DNA of 64,000 bases from Batillaria attramentaria (lineage: Eukaryota > Mollusca > Gastropoda > Batillariidae), in NCBI GenBank assembly GCA_018292915.2, contig JACVVK020000090.1:506001-570000 (forward strand), given 5' to 3'. Each line of letters starts with the position of its first letter. The stretch's first letter is position 1. A program made the position numbers and the translations under genes. This document shows positions 1-12,279 of the stretch, in pieces. Under the pieces are notes generated by a model that was not told the DNA's origin, made no database searches, and saw nothing but the letters and a program-made list of their open reading frames with translations.

Positions 1-119
1 GGAAGCGAAGAAAGAAAGACAAAAATCCTTCTATAACGACATAGGCACCTTGCTGGAATGGACCCGCTTCCTGATTTAAAAAAAAAAAAAAAAAAAGAAA
101 GAAAAAAAAAATCCAACAC

Positions 120-480
120 TAGAGCTAGTTTAGTTCGAGGTTAGACTCTAACCCGGGGCTAAACTCCTTAACCCCGACTTTTACATGCGAGCCCTGGGCG
201 CCTTACAATAGCAGAGTTGGGTGGGTGGGTGTTTGGGGGTTTAACGTCCTTTTCCACCACATAGGGTGATATCAAAGACGGGGCAACGATGAAAAGGCCA
301 GCACAAATATTTGGCCCCAGCGGGGATCGAACTCACGACCCGAGCATTAGAAGTTCAACGCTCTACCATTCGACCACCCCGGCTCCCCTTACAATAGCAG
401 AACATTACATACACATTACATACATTACATACACACAGCCATACAACGCATTCTTACAAAACGTCACTATCGCTCAACAT
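120..480 (-). mobile_element. LINE 3' end fragment
   Basis: GGGCGCCTTACAATAGCAG and ACATTACATACA/CACACAGCCATA resemble 55135-55260. Interrupted by the S1 at 218-388. Confidence 0.4.
218..388 (-). mobile_element. SINE S1, full length
   Basis: tRNA-Arg(TCT)-like head (box A TGGTCGAATGGTAGAGCG, anticodon region GGACTTCTAATGC, box B GAGTTCGATCC), conserved body CATCGTTGCCCCGTCTTTG, tail GGACGTTAAAC plus CCCA-rich end. Target duplication CCTTACAATAGCAGA on both sides. It sits in an older LINE 3' end (120-480). Confidence 0.8.
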
Positions 481-532
481 CCCGGCTGAATAGAAACGGA
501 AACGGTAATGACTGCGAAGTGGTTACAAGTTA

Positions 533-780
533 AGCAAATAAAAGCGACATAAAAGGGACAGAAACCACTTAACTTTGACAAAGGACGGCACAGGTCGACG
601 TTTCGGCTTTCGCCTTCTTAAACAAATGGGACATAACTTCAACAAACAAACAAACAAAAGGTAACTCTGCGGACGTACTGACATACATACGAGAAAAAAA
701 AAAAAAAACAGTGGGCGAGAAAAGGACCAGAAAAAATAGTAAAAATATCACAAAACCCATCCTTTGGTGACAAAATATTG
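533..780 (-). mobile_element. Penelope-like terminal repeat fragment
   Basis: Shares about 240 bases with 28200-28460, including GTTTCGGCTTTCGCCTTC on the plus strand. See the other copy for the ribozyme-like motif, which is degraded here. Confidence 0.45.
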
Positions 781-789
781 CTGAAGCCA

Positions 790-882
790 AATATTTGGCT
801 TTTTCATCGTTGCCCCGTCTTTGATATCACTCGTATGTGGTGGAAAAGGACGTTAAACACCCAAACACCCACCCACCCCAGT
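790..882 (+). mobile_element. SINE S1, 5'-truncated
   Basis: Only the body and GGACGTTAAAC tail are present. Confidence 0.7.
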
Positions 883-1153
883 ATCGCTCAGTTGGTATAG
901 TTCGCCCGTTAGGGGGTGCAAATGTATACCAGTCAATTCCGTCGACATTTCGCATAAAGTAAATTCGTAGAACGAAGTCAGCGGCCACGTGACTTCACCT
1001 CGCCAGACACCGGAGTACATTTGCACCCCCTCCCGCGTTGTGGGGATACAGTCGCCCCCGTTAGTGGAAGGCTGTTTATGCCGAAATATCGACGGAATTG
1101 ACTGGTATACATTTGCACCCCCTAACGGGCGAACTATACCATCTGAGCGTCAC
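881..1153. mobile_element. Foldback/MITE with about 80-bp inverted arms
   Basis: 881-960 and 1075-1153 are near-perfect reverse complements (GTATAGTTCGCCCGTTAGGG in both arms), separated by about 114 bases. No clear target duplication and no ORF; family unknown. Confidence 0.65.
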
Positions 1154-1330
1154 TATCATGAGGATATGAGCCAAGATAATTAAAAATCGATGATAATTAT
1201 ACTTCGGGCGTTTAACTTTGTTGTAGTCGTAGCGGTGGTTGTTCTTCTTGTCGTTGTCGTTGTTGCTGTTGTTGTATACACAGTCACAGGTACGAGGGCA
1301 TAATAAAGATGGCCAGACTTCTCTTTTTAT

Positions 1331-1734
1331 GCTGCCCCAACTCCTCGCCAGATCCTGTGGTATTCCTCCCAGGTCATGGGTAGAATCCACGGAAGGCTTG
1401 GAGGCTGGGAAAGTTTTGAATGATGATGAGGATGAACTTTACATGATGATGAGCATGATGGCATGGTGATGCTACGGAGGTCCAGGTGGCCGCACATTCA
1501 GCACCTCCTGTCATAAACGTCTTGGCTTTAACGGAGAAAGGGAACTACATCACAAGGCGTTCCATAACAAGGGAAGCACCCCCGAAAGTCGCACCCGTGA
1601 AGCGGGTGATTCTCGGCTTTGTGGCAGTAGCCTCCCCACTGAAACCACAGCACGCCCGCTTGCTCGGCTGAAATTCGAACTCGGGTCTCACGGTCCACGG
1701 TCCGAAAAGCTAACCACTACACGACGGGTGCCGG
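1331..1734 (-). mobile_element. SINE S3, full length
   Basis: tRNA-like head at the right end (GTGTAGTGGTTAGC-type, box B TTCGAATTTC), body, and an ATC-repeat followed by CTTCC...GGTCATGGGTGGAAT-type end. See the 24.98-kb copy. Confidence 0.68.
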
Positions 1735-1786
1735 TGGCAAACCATTTTAGATTTCCAGTTTCAGCTTTAGTCACTCCCTAACTCAC

Positions 1787-2054
1787 CTGGTGATGTTCTT
1801 GGCGATGATGACGCATCTGGCGTTAGCGGGACTGTAATTTCGCACAGTGATTTCAGAGCAGACGGCCATCAGTTTGCCGCAGCACAGTTCCTTCCCTTTG
1901 CTAGGGTGCTCTTGCCGTTTCTGCCCGTGGAAGAGGATTTTCCAATACTGAATGGCCGGGTAGGAGATTACTGGAATCTCCAACTGACTGGGGAGTGACG
2001 GGTCGTAGACGAGTTTGGGCAGGTTCTCGTACTCCTCTGCGGCTCGAGGGCTGC
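1787..2054 (-). CDS. Ig-1 membrane-proximal Ig exon
   Basis: 268 nt, phase 1 to 2, acceptor TTGATTACAG, donor GTGAGT. Contains KELCCGKLMAVCSE, matching KCCEKFTTNCSA in the last exons of Ig-2/3/4, and ends NARCVIIAKNITR. No membrane helix follows in this exon, so a further exon outside the window is expected. Confidence 0.75.
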
Positions 2055-3828
2055 CTGTAATCAAGCAGAGTGGTTCAGCACGTAGCGCATTTAATACTAG
2101 TACTAAGATAGGGTGGGCGGGTGTTTGGGAGTTTAACGTCCTTTTCCACCACATAAGGGTGATATCAAGGACGTGGCAACGAGAAAAAAAGGCCAGCACA
2201 AATATTTGGCCCCAGCCGGCGGGATTCGAACTCACGACCCGAGCATTGAGAGTCTAACGCTCTACCATTCTGCCACCCCGGCTCCCCTAGTACTAAGATA
2301 AGATAAGATAAGAATAACTTTATTAATCTCCTCAGGGAAATTTATGGTGTACAACTCTTGACATAAAAACAGAATTTCCATGTAATAATATGTAAAATAT
2401 CAACCATGCACCCATACGCACTCTTCACTCATACACCCATCACATACACTCATGGCAGAAATACTATAAATGATTGAGAACAACATGTCTTAAGAACTGA
2501 ATTTTATAGTTAAAAACAGAACTGTAATTCAAAAAGACAACACTACTACAGTCTACATGGAGATTTTATAAATCTCCATATAAAATCAATCATGCTTTAC
2601 ACACTCCTGTGCACATTCACACATCGCATGCGTACACACACTCAGCCATAGTCATACACTCTACACTTGCATAATTATCTCCACACCACTTATCACTAAT
2701 GGTAATAAGCTCATTAATATGGGCGCGGGGGAGCCGGGATAGCCGAATGGTACAGCGTTGGATTCTCAATGCTGGGATCGTGAGTTCGAATCGCAGCCGT
2801 GGCCAAATATTTGTACTGGCCTTTTTTTTTTTTTTTTTTCGTTGCCCCCGTCTTTGATATCACCCTTACGTGGTGGGTGGGTGGGGTGGGTGTTTGGGGT
2901 TTAACGTCCTTTTCCACCACATAGGGTGATATCAAAGACGGGGCAACGATGAAAAAGCCAGCACAAATATTTGACCCCAGCCGGGATCGAACTCACGACC
3001 CGAGCATTAGAAGTCCAACGCTCTACCATTCGACCACCCCGGCTCCCCACTTAGGTGGTGGAATAGGACGTTAAATTCATAAACAACCAACCAAACGACC
3101 TTAATATGGGCGCTTTATCCCAAATATTTAGCTCAAAGCGCCCCTTGCCGAACCCAACACGCACGCTCACGTGAATCACACGCATTCTCTCACACACTGG
3201 ACATGAACACATTGCAATCACGTGGTGCGAAGGGCCAGCTCAGCAATTTAAATTTCGGATTTATTTGAATTGCATGTATTTTTGAATTTTGTGGGCTGAA
3301 CATGTCCATTGTGGTACCGGGAACCGATTACAGGTTCTTTATCTGGGGCTGACTGGTTATCTCTACCAAATCGCATATTCATGTCAAAAATATGGAAGCA
3401 GGCAGATTCAGTAATCTGCTGTCCAGTTACCTGCAGTATGATCGCCTTGTTCCAGTTTAATGGATCCCGAAGCCAACAAAGAAAACGATGGAAACATAAT
3501 TACCAGTTCACAGAATATACCCTCAGTATGTTTCTCTTGTGAATAGTATTCTAGACCGGGTACAAATCTAACACGTTTGTCTGTTTATCGTGTTTGAAAC
3601 ACCTAATCGATGTCCGCTATTAAACGGCGTCATGAAAGATCTGTACCGAATGTGTGCTAGTTGTTAGTGATTTTGTTGTCACGAAAAAACTTGATTTTCG
3701 TCTTTGGTAGGGCAAAGTGCATGCCAGGGTTTCTAGACTGAAGCATTTTTAGGGGTGACTTTGACGCTTGTTTCTGATACTAATAGGGAATAAATAGGCA
3801 CTTTGAGGCTTCGTGTATTCTTTGCCCC

Positions 3829-3859
<31 letters not shown>

Positions 3860-4100
3860 CAGCCCATCTTTAACTTAGCGTGATCGACATACTCACAGGA
3901 GACTCTGAGCCTGGCTGTTGCTTCTTTGCTTTCTCCAACATTGTTGTGGGCTGTACACTTAAACACCACGACGTTACCACACTTCTTGCCCTTCACCACC
4001 TGTCTTACCTGAATCATCATCATCATCATCATCATCATCCATCCATCCATCCATCCATCCATCTTCGTCGTCGTCGTCATCATCATCATCATCATCATCC

Positions 4101-4159
<59 letters not shown>

Positions 4160-4364
4160 GTCGTCGTCGTAGTCGTCGTCGTCCATCATCATCATCATCA
4201 TCAATTAACAGTGGTTCGTTTATTATGAACTATGCGCATTTACGCACATACTAAATCACTGTGCACCAGTACATGTACACATATTATTAACTAAGCAGCT
4301 GCTAAACAATAGATAGAAAGGGATTCCCATGCCGACACCAACTTCACGCTTTTAGTTGAACGCT

Positions 4365-4437
<73 letters not shown>

Positions 4438-6687
4438 CACTAACCGACGAACCAACCCAGTTGTTCCACAAAATATTGAGAGTTCCCTGCCATAAGACTA
4501 GTCAGGGCCACCAATGCGTGTTCGTGGACTCTACATTCTGGCTCGATGAGAGGAGAAGGTCAACGACTATGCCAGAGCGTATACTATCAATTCATTCTCT
4601 CGAACTCGAACTTGCGGCCCATTTCAAGGAGGGGAGATTATGCACGGCTGACTACTAAGCACGTGCTTATAAATACACAAAACACGTAGCTACACGAACT
4701 TGTACATATAGAGAATAAAGCAGAAATACTAGACGCATATACAAACGTACGTACATCAAAAGCACAGGGCTGTACACACGGATCTATCATCTAAGATGTC
4801 ACCGGGCACCTTTCCACACTCTTCGCACTTCTGGTTTCGGAGTAATGGCCTTGTTGCCGATTCTCGTTATAGCGCGTGAACATGCGTGAACGTGCGCGAT
4901 TTTGGACCGAGACAAGGCTTGATAGACTCGGCATGTGGGCTACTCGAGTCACACACGATGCCGCATTATCATTGCGTTGCGATCGGCTGCCAAAATGGCT
5001 CGAGAAAATCAGATAAGCTGGAGAAATTCCCAGAGACGGTCTTACCTAATGGTGAGATCGTTCAGTTTGAGCCCTTTTCTTCAAAAGTTTCAAGAAATTT
5101 GTGGATAAAAGCGATTCGAAGGCAGAACGCCGACCCGTCTCGGTGGCCTAGCGTGTGCAGCCGCCATTTCGTCGGGAACAAGCGGACAAATTCTGTCCCG
5201 GTACCTACATTGTTTGAACACACTGCAATCGTTATGGAACCAAAAATCAAGATAGAAAGACTTTCATTTCCAAGCAAAAGTTCAGTTCGCACTGATAAAC
5301 AGCCAAAGTGCTTGAATAAAAATTAGTGGCAAGCCACAAGTCACAGCGGGTCGACTTGACCTTTACACCGCCTACCTCTCGGTTGAAGCGACTGCCGATC
5401 TGCTTCAAGGGCTAGAGTGATAAGCTGCGCTTTTGTGTAGCCACTTAAACGCACGCCCCTGTCTTTCAGATATTTTTTTCAGTTCAGGAACTTTCATTGA
5501 TTTAATTTTATCGCGAACATCTTCGCCGGTCGAAACGCTCACGTTGCTCGCCATCGCATGCGTAGCCCACCTCAGGTGGACTGTTCGCGTCTCCGGCGCT
5601 GGAGAGCACCCGACTCTTCGTAACCGGCAACAGCGGTATTACGAAATTTCTTCTAATTGCTTGACCTGGTCAAAATTTTGCGTGTGAGTTGAAACGTGAG
5701 CACAGCTCGCACCCCACTTGACTATCAATACAGACAGAACTAAGAGAGATGGTTCGTTCTGGCAGGCAGAGAACGCTCGAGACATGACAGCAAAGGTCCA
5801 TACCTCGACCAGGTCGCCGCGTTCCTTTGCATCAGATTGCGCATCTAGTCTCTCTTCATCCTGATAAAGTTCCACCTGTGGCCTTGTCGCTCCCTCTACT
5901 AGGCAGTCGATCACCATTTCAGCTTCTTCGTTCAAAGTCACTTCCTCCTTCTGTCCGTTCAGTGTGAATCTTTGAATCGAAGGGACGGCTGAAAGGAATC
6001 CAGGAAAAAAAAAAAACGACTGTTATCCCAATAGACGACACCACTCCCGACGCCAAAGCCCCGCCCCTTTACTCTGCCCTGTATTTGTAAAACACAGTAC
6101 GTCCATGACGTCATCCCAGCTGGGGGTCAAATGTTTTCTGCTGGCCTTTTTTTTCATCGTTGACCATTTACCAGTCTTTGATATCACCCATACGTGGTGG
6201 AAAAGGACGTTAAGCTCCCAGACATCCACCCCACACCCCCATGACGTCAGTTTATGGAAAAAATGGATGAATCCAGAATGAAAGAGTTTGGGCATAAAGA
6301 TCTTTCCAAAAATGACGTTAATGGACTTAACTGCTTTCTTTCCATGTTTCGGTCATGTCAAACTTCCCTCGTTGTAGTGTCTGGCAAGGAGGTTTTCCAG
6401 ACCATTAAGCCACGGCACGCAATTGGCTGAATTCTGGGGGCTCGGCCCTTTTGATTGACAGGAGTGGACTCGTCTATTCCTACCAAGTAAGGGGAGCCGG
6501 GGTGGTCGAATGGTAGAGCGTTGGACTTCTAATGCTCGGGTCGTGAGTTCGATCCCGGTTGGGGCCAAAATATTTGTGCTGGCTTTTTCATCGTTGCCCC
6601 GTCTTTGGTATCACCCAATGTGGTGGAAAAGGACGTTAAACCCCCAAACACCCACCCACCCCACCCTACCAAGTAAGTTTGGGGTTG

Positions 6688-6741
<54 letters not shown>

Positions 6742-6803
6742 CTCTCTCTCTCTTCGGGCTCTCTCTCTCTCTCTCTTCGGGCTCTCCCTCTCTCTCTCTC
6801 TTC

Positions 6804-6841
<38 letters not shown>

Positions 6842-7540
6842 GTGGTGGAAAAGGACGTTAAACTCCCAAACACCCACCCACCCACCCACCATCTCTCTCT
6901 TCGGGCCGAACTGTACACTGGATTTTCCTTTTGGTTTTCTCTTTTTCACCTTGGACTTCAATTGTTGCAGTAGCAGATCGTCGTTCCGCCCAGACGAGCT
7001 CACATTTAACGGTATGACGTCCTGTGCCGTGTGGTGTGAAGGTCAAGGGCAGACTGGACGTCCCCTGGGTTCCCGGGCGCGAGCCTCCGTGTTCCGTGTC
7101 CCAGACGAGCCAGCCCGGAGGCTTTCCGATGTTGTCCGTTGAGCACGTGCACGTCACGTTCGCCTCGGCCACAACGTTGTCCGGACAGTGGACGGTCGGT
7201 TCTGACGGTGGTTCTGAGGACAGTACAATCCGGTTCAGTTCCAATTCAGTTCAACTCAATGAAATTCAAGTCGATGCATTTCACCTTATTGTCCTTAACC
7301 CTTTCACTGCCAGACGTGTTTCGGTTCACTCACGGATAACATCTCTTCACGTCACTCTGCTGTAAACAGGAATCAAAACCTATACTGCATATAGAGAGAT
7401 TTTTCCCCAACAAGTGGGAAGTCTAGATTCACCATTTTTAACTAATTTTACAGTGGGGTTACTGGTGCGTTTCATGAAATCCTGCGACGGCGGCAGCGAA
7501 AGGGTTAAGGGGATATCTTATTTGGTGTGTTTGAATATAC

Positions 7541-7597
<57 letters not shown>

Positions 7598-9005
7598 GAC
7601 CATCAAGATGATGATGTGGCAACAGTTATTGGTTGAAGGCTGTGAAGAGGTGGGTTTTCAAATTTGTTTTGTGTCTGCATATCTGGGAGATCATTCCAAC
7701 AAGTCGGACCCTGGTATGAATAATTACGCTGACCAAAGCTCTTTGTCTTGACAAAGGTCTTTGTGTTGTATCTTAAGGCCGTTCTTAACCGGGCGAACAA
7801 CCAGTCCGGCGAACTTGTTCGGCGAACTGTGTATTGTATACGAACAGGGCGAGCGCGCACACGTACGTAGTTCCAGAGGTTCGGCCGAACTAGTTCTCTT
7901 TCCTAACCGACCGTTAATGATATGCATTCGTTATCGCCCGAACAAGGCGGAAGTTGAGACAATCGTAAACAACCAAAATGGCCGCCTTCGTAGATCGAGA
8001 CGACATGCGCACAACAGCTCTCCCCGAGCAACCAATCAGAGCGCAGGATCGGCCAAAGGATCGCGAGGGTTCCCACGACACGCTGCGCAGACCTCAAACC
8101 TAGTTCGGCGTACCTTTCGAACCAGGGTTTGCGAAGAAGTGTTCTGTCGGTTAAGAAACAACTTGCGCGAATCTTGTTCTCCGTACTCTTCGAACCTAGT
8201 TCGCGAACCAAAAAATTCGCCCGGTTAACAACGGCCTTTAGCTTCATGAATACTAGCATTGTCCTCCTACGCTACCACCTCACGGAACCCCTCACAGACT
8301 TACCAATAACCAAAGTGGAGGTTTTGGTGTGGATGTCTGGAGGAAACACCGCGTAGTAGCGAAAGGTTTGTTTGGTAGTGAACCAGATGAGGGGAAGTTT
8401 GCGGCGGAACCCACACTCTCCTCTCTGATACTCTGCTCCCGTGCGAGAGTCCGTGAAAGGCTCGAGTGACATCTTGACGATGTCGTGGGGGAGTTCGTGA
8501 AATGGTGCTCGACGTCTGGGGCGAGGGAACTGGTTGCCCACGGACATACCTGCCGCCTGGATGTATCGCACGAAGAATAAACGCATTTTAAATCTACCAA
8601 CACAGGGTGAATGATGACAAGAACGAAAATATAAAAAAATGATGTTTTGCTTGGACTATCATCATCAACATCATCATCATCGTCGTCGTCGTCTTGTGGC
8701 AATAGCAACAACACCAACAACGAAAACAACAACAACAACAACAACCATCATCATCGTCATCGTCGTCGCCGCCGCCGTCGTCGTTGTCTTGTGGCAATAG
8801 CAACTACAGCAACAACAAAAAACGAAACGAAAAAAAAACCCAAAAAAACTACAACAAAAAAGCAACGACGACAGACAGACTGACAGACTAACAGACAGAC
8901 AGGCATAGAGAGGAACAGAGAAATAGAAGTTTTGACAAAAACTAAATAGTGTTGGCATAGCCACTGACCATTTTCAAACGTCGTTGCTTCGTGAAAATGA
9001 CAAGC

Positions 9006-9070
<65 letters not shown>

Positions 9071-9374
9071 AATGACACTTTATTTTTCAAGGATGAAAGA
9101 TTAGGTACAGCGTCCTTTCTTGTAGCTTGTCCTTGCTACATTCTACTACACAAACTCTCTCTCTCTCTCTCCCTCCCCCCCCCCCCCCCCCCAATTTCAA
9201 ACGGAATAACATCAAATTGATAGTAAAAGGAAAAACGTTAAGAAACGTAATAGTGCAGGCTCACACCAATACAGAATGACATCGTGACTATTGAGATCTG
9301 CAACATTTAACCCTAGGCATAAGTTAATTGGTACAGACAATCTGAAATTTAGTGGACCAGTAATGCCATCCATT

Positions 9375-9430
<56 letters not shown>

Positions 9431-11064
9431 GTATTCATTAAATAATTTCTTACCATTTCGTTAGTGTACCAGCAACACGTATAATTGTTCAGCCGCGAAT
9501 ACATCTTCTTCATGGAACAGCCGCCGTGAATCGTCCAATCAGATGTGTCGACAGACACGTGACACTCGGTCTCTGCCGGGTCTATAGGGTCTGCAATAAA
9601 TCAACCGAATCAATGTGATCGTTGACCACGTGTTTCCAGACAAATTCGGGGTTTGGTGTGCTAAATAATTGGTTTATCAATCCAATCCAATCAAAAGTCC
9701 AATTTCACATCGCACAGGCACCCAGTGAAAAAAAAAATTCCATGCACGGGTGAGGGAGGGAGAGATGATGACGATGATGACGATGATGATGATGATGAAA
9801 CGTTATTTATCAACGGTAAAAGATTTGACAGACATTCGCCGGTTTACAAACTTGCCGTTGCTAATACTACAGAGACTATCTACTAAGAAAAAATGGAGCA
9901 AAATATAAAAGAAAGAAATTCAACACAGAAAATTATGCACTAAACTACAAGAAACAAAACCATAGAAAAAATCGTCCATCAGGAGAGAGAGAGAGAGAGA
10001 GGACTCACAGATGACGTCAACCAGACACGCCGATCGTTTGATTCTTTTTCTCATTTTTATGTCTGTGCCCGTGAACAAACACTTGTAAGTCCCAGCTGAC
10101 ATGCGGGTCATGGACTCCGACGTGAGTTCAATCTGGCTGTGGAGACAAAAACAACTTACAAGTAGACTCAGACATTTCTATATATACAAAGCCCGTAACA
10201 ATGGAAGGAACCAAGCAAAGAATATGTAATCAGTACAGATTCATCATCAGACTATTATACTCATTCTCATCATCATGACCCTGTCTGCTTTCGGGCCGTC
10301 CATGGATTCCATCCATGACGAAAAACAACAACCAAACAACTACAATAACAACAACAACAGACACAAGAAAAACAAACAAACAACAACAAACACAAGGAAA
10401 ACAAAAACAAACAAACAAACAAAACAACAACAACAACACCTCCTCAAAAATGGGGCGGTCGGTGGTCTAGTGGTTAAGAGACCTGTCACCAATGCGAGAG
10501 GTCAGGGTTTCGAGTCCCACTCGGGGCAAAGAATTTTTCCTTCTCGCTTCACCGTTCATTCGTTCTCTCTGGGTACTCCGGCTTCCTCCCCCTCTGCTTT
10601 GGAAATGTTCAGCCCACCAAACTTGAAAAATAAATGCAATTCTAAAATTCCGAAATTTAAATAGCTGAGCTGACCCTTCGCACCACGTGATTGTAATGCG
10701 TTTATGTCCGGTGTATGAGAGAATGTGTGTGATTCACGTGAGCGTTCGTGTTGGGTTCAGTTCGCGGCGCTTTGAGCCGATTCATGTAATTGGGTAAAGC
10801 GCCTATATAATACTCATTATCATTAGTATTAAAACAACAACAACAACAAACAAACAAACAAACAAAAAACCCAACAAAAAACAAAAAAACAAAACAAAAA
10901 AAACTTAAACAAAAAGAAAACAAAACAAGAAACAGAAGCCAAAACAAAACAAAACACCACCAACAACAACAACGAAACAAGATGGCCACCAGCCCAATAT
11001 GTTGTTTCCATTTAATCACCTGCTGTCGTCGCGGTCGTTCTTTTGTAATGCTATGTATCCTGAA

Positions 11065-11118
<54 letters not shown>

Positions 11119-12205
11119 TCGCAGACTCCATTGAGACCTATGTGGTGTTCTCTCACTCTATTATGCTACTGAGTGAGAGTCAGTGGGAAAAACAAATCCC
11201 ACTGCACCAATGAAACTCCCGCTTTCCCCGTCTACAAACAGAGAACTTCCGAAAAGTGGCGACACATCCCCAAGAAATGCCAGCATCACGTCAATCAAAC
11301 ACGACGTCGGGAAAATGACGCTGACATATTTTGCGACAGTGCGCGTGTGCCTTTTCTGCGATGTTTGTGAGGCGTGTGGCTTGTGTAGCGGAAATGTGCT
11401 TTGAGTACAAATTTTCGCGTCAACCGACGACAACGGCTGCAGTGAGTCTTTCTATTTTATTTATTTATATATTTATTTTTTTATTTTATTATTATTATTA
11501 TTATTATTATTTTTTTTTTTAAGGGGGGGGGGGGTATTTTTTATGGACCGCCAGACACATTATCTATATATAGAAGGAGCGATTTTGAGATCTAAAATGG
11601 GTTCACCAGCACTTTCATGAGGTACGGCTTACGTCAAAAGTATAATAGCGACAACCTCCAAAATTCACTCTGCTTAAAGTCCCTATTCATGCTATCCATT
11701 TCCCCCCAAAATGGAGTGATTTAGATAAATATTACGCCTTTAAACGCCAGAAAGCCAACTTTTCTGAAAAGGGCGATAACTGGCAAATCGTATGTGTGCA
11801 ATCATACCTGGATCGGGCCTTCTATTCAACAATCTTGATTCATGAAGTAACCTCAAATTTGAAATCGATCGGTTGAGTATTTTCGGAGATACAGGCATCT
11901 GAACTGGGTTCACATGCAGTGTCAACTGAGGTACGGTTTACATGAAAAATATAAGAGCGACCATTTCCGAATAGTGACTCTGTTCAGAGTTCGTATTCAA
12001 GCTATCTACTTCCAAAAAAATGAGTGATTTAAATAAATATTACGTCTGTATACGCGAGACAACTAACTTGTCTCAAAAGGGCGACAACTCCCAAATCACT
12101 TAAGCAATCGCCACCACGCTCGGTTCCTGTAATCTAAGATTTTGATATATTCGGATACCCCAGATTTGAAGCAATTCGGTTGAGTATTTTCGGAGAAACA
12201 GGCTT

Positions 12206-12279
<74 letters not shown>

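Noticed and set aside
569..790. Minus-strand frame with a hydrophobic stretch (FLLFFLVLF) as the missing Ig-1 membrane exon
   Set aside because: It lies wholly inside a dispersed repeat also found at 28200-28460 and has no matching splice acceptor.
3733..4254. Long poly-Met, poly-Asp and poly-His open frames
   Set aside because: They are translations of the ATC/ATG microsatellite; the only coding part is the Ig-1 Vb exon.
6491..6570. A tRNA gene at the SINE head
   Set aside because: Box A/B and a tRNA-Arg-like anticodon region are present, but the acceptor stem is lost and the same sequence recurs many times with a common tail, so it is a SINE.
10230..11011. Cysteine/leucine/phenylalanine-rich minus-strand frames as membrane proteins
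   Set aside because: They come from translating CAA/AAAC low-complexity DNA.
11161..11433. Overlapping frames on both strands as an additional exon
   Set aside because: No splice pair in the right phase for Ig-1 and no recognised domain.
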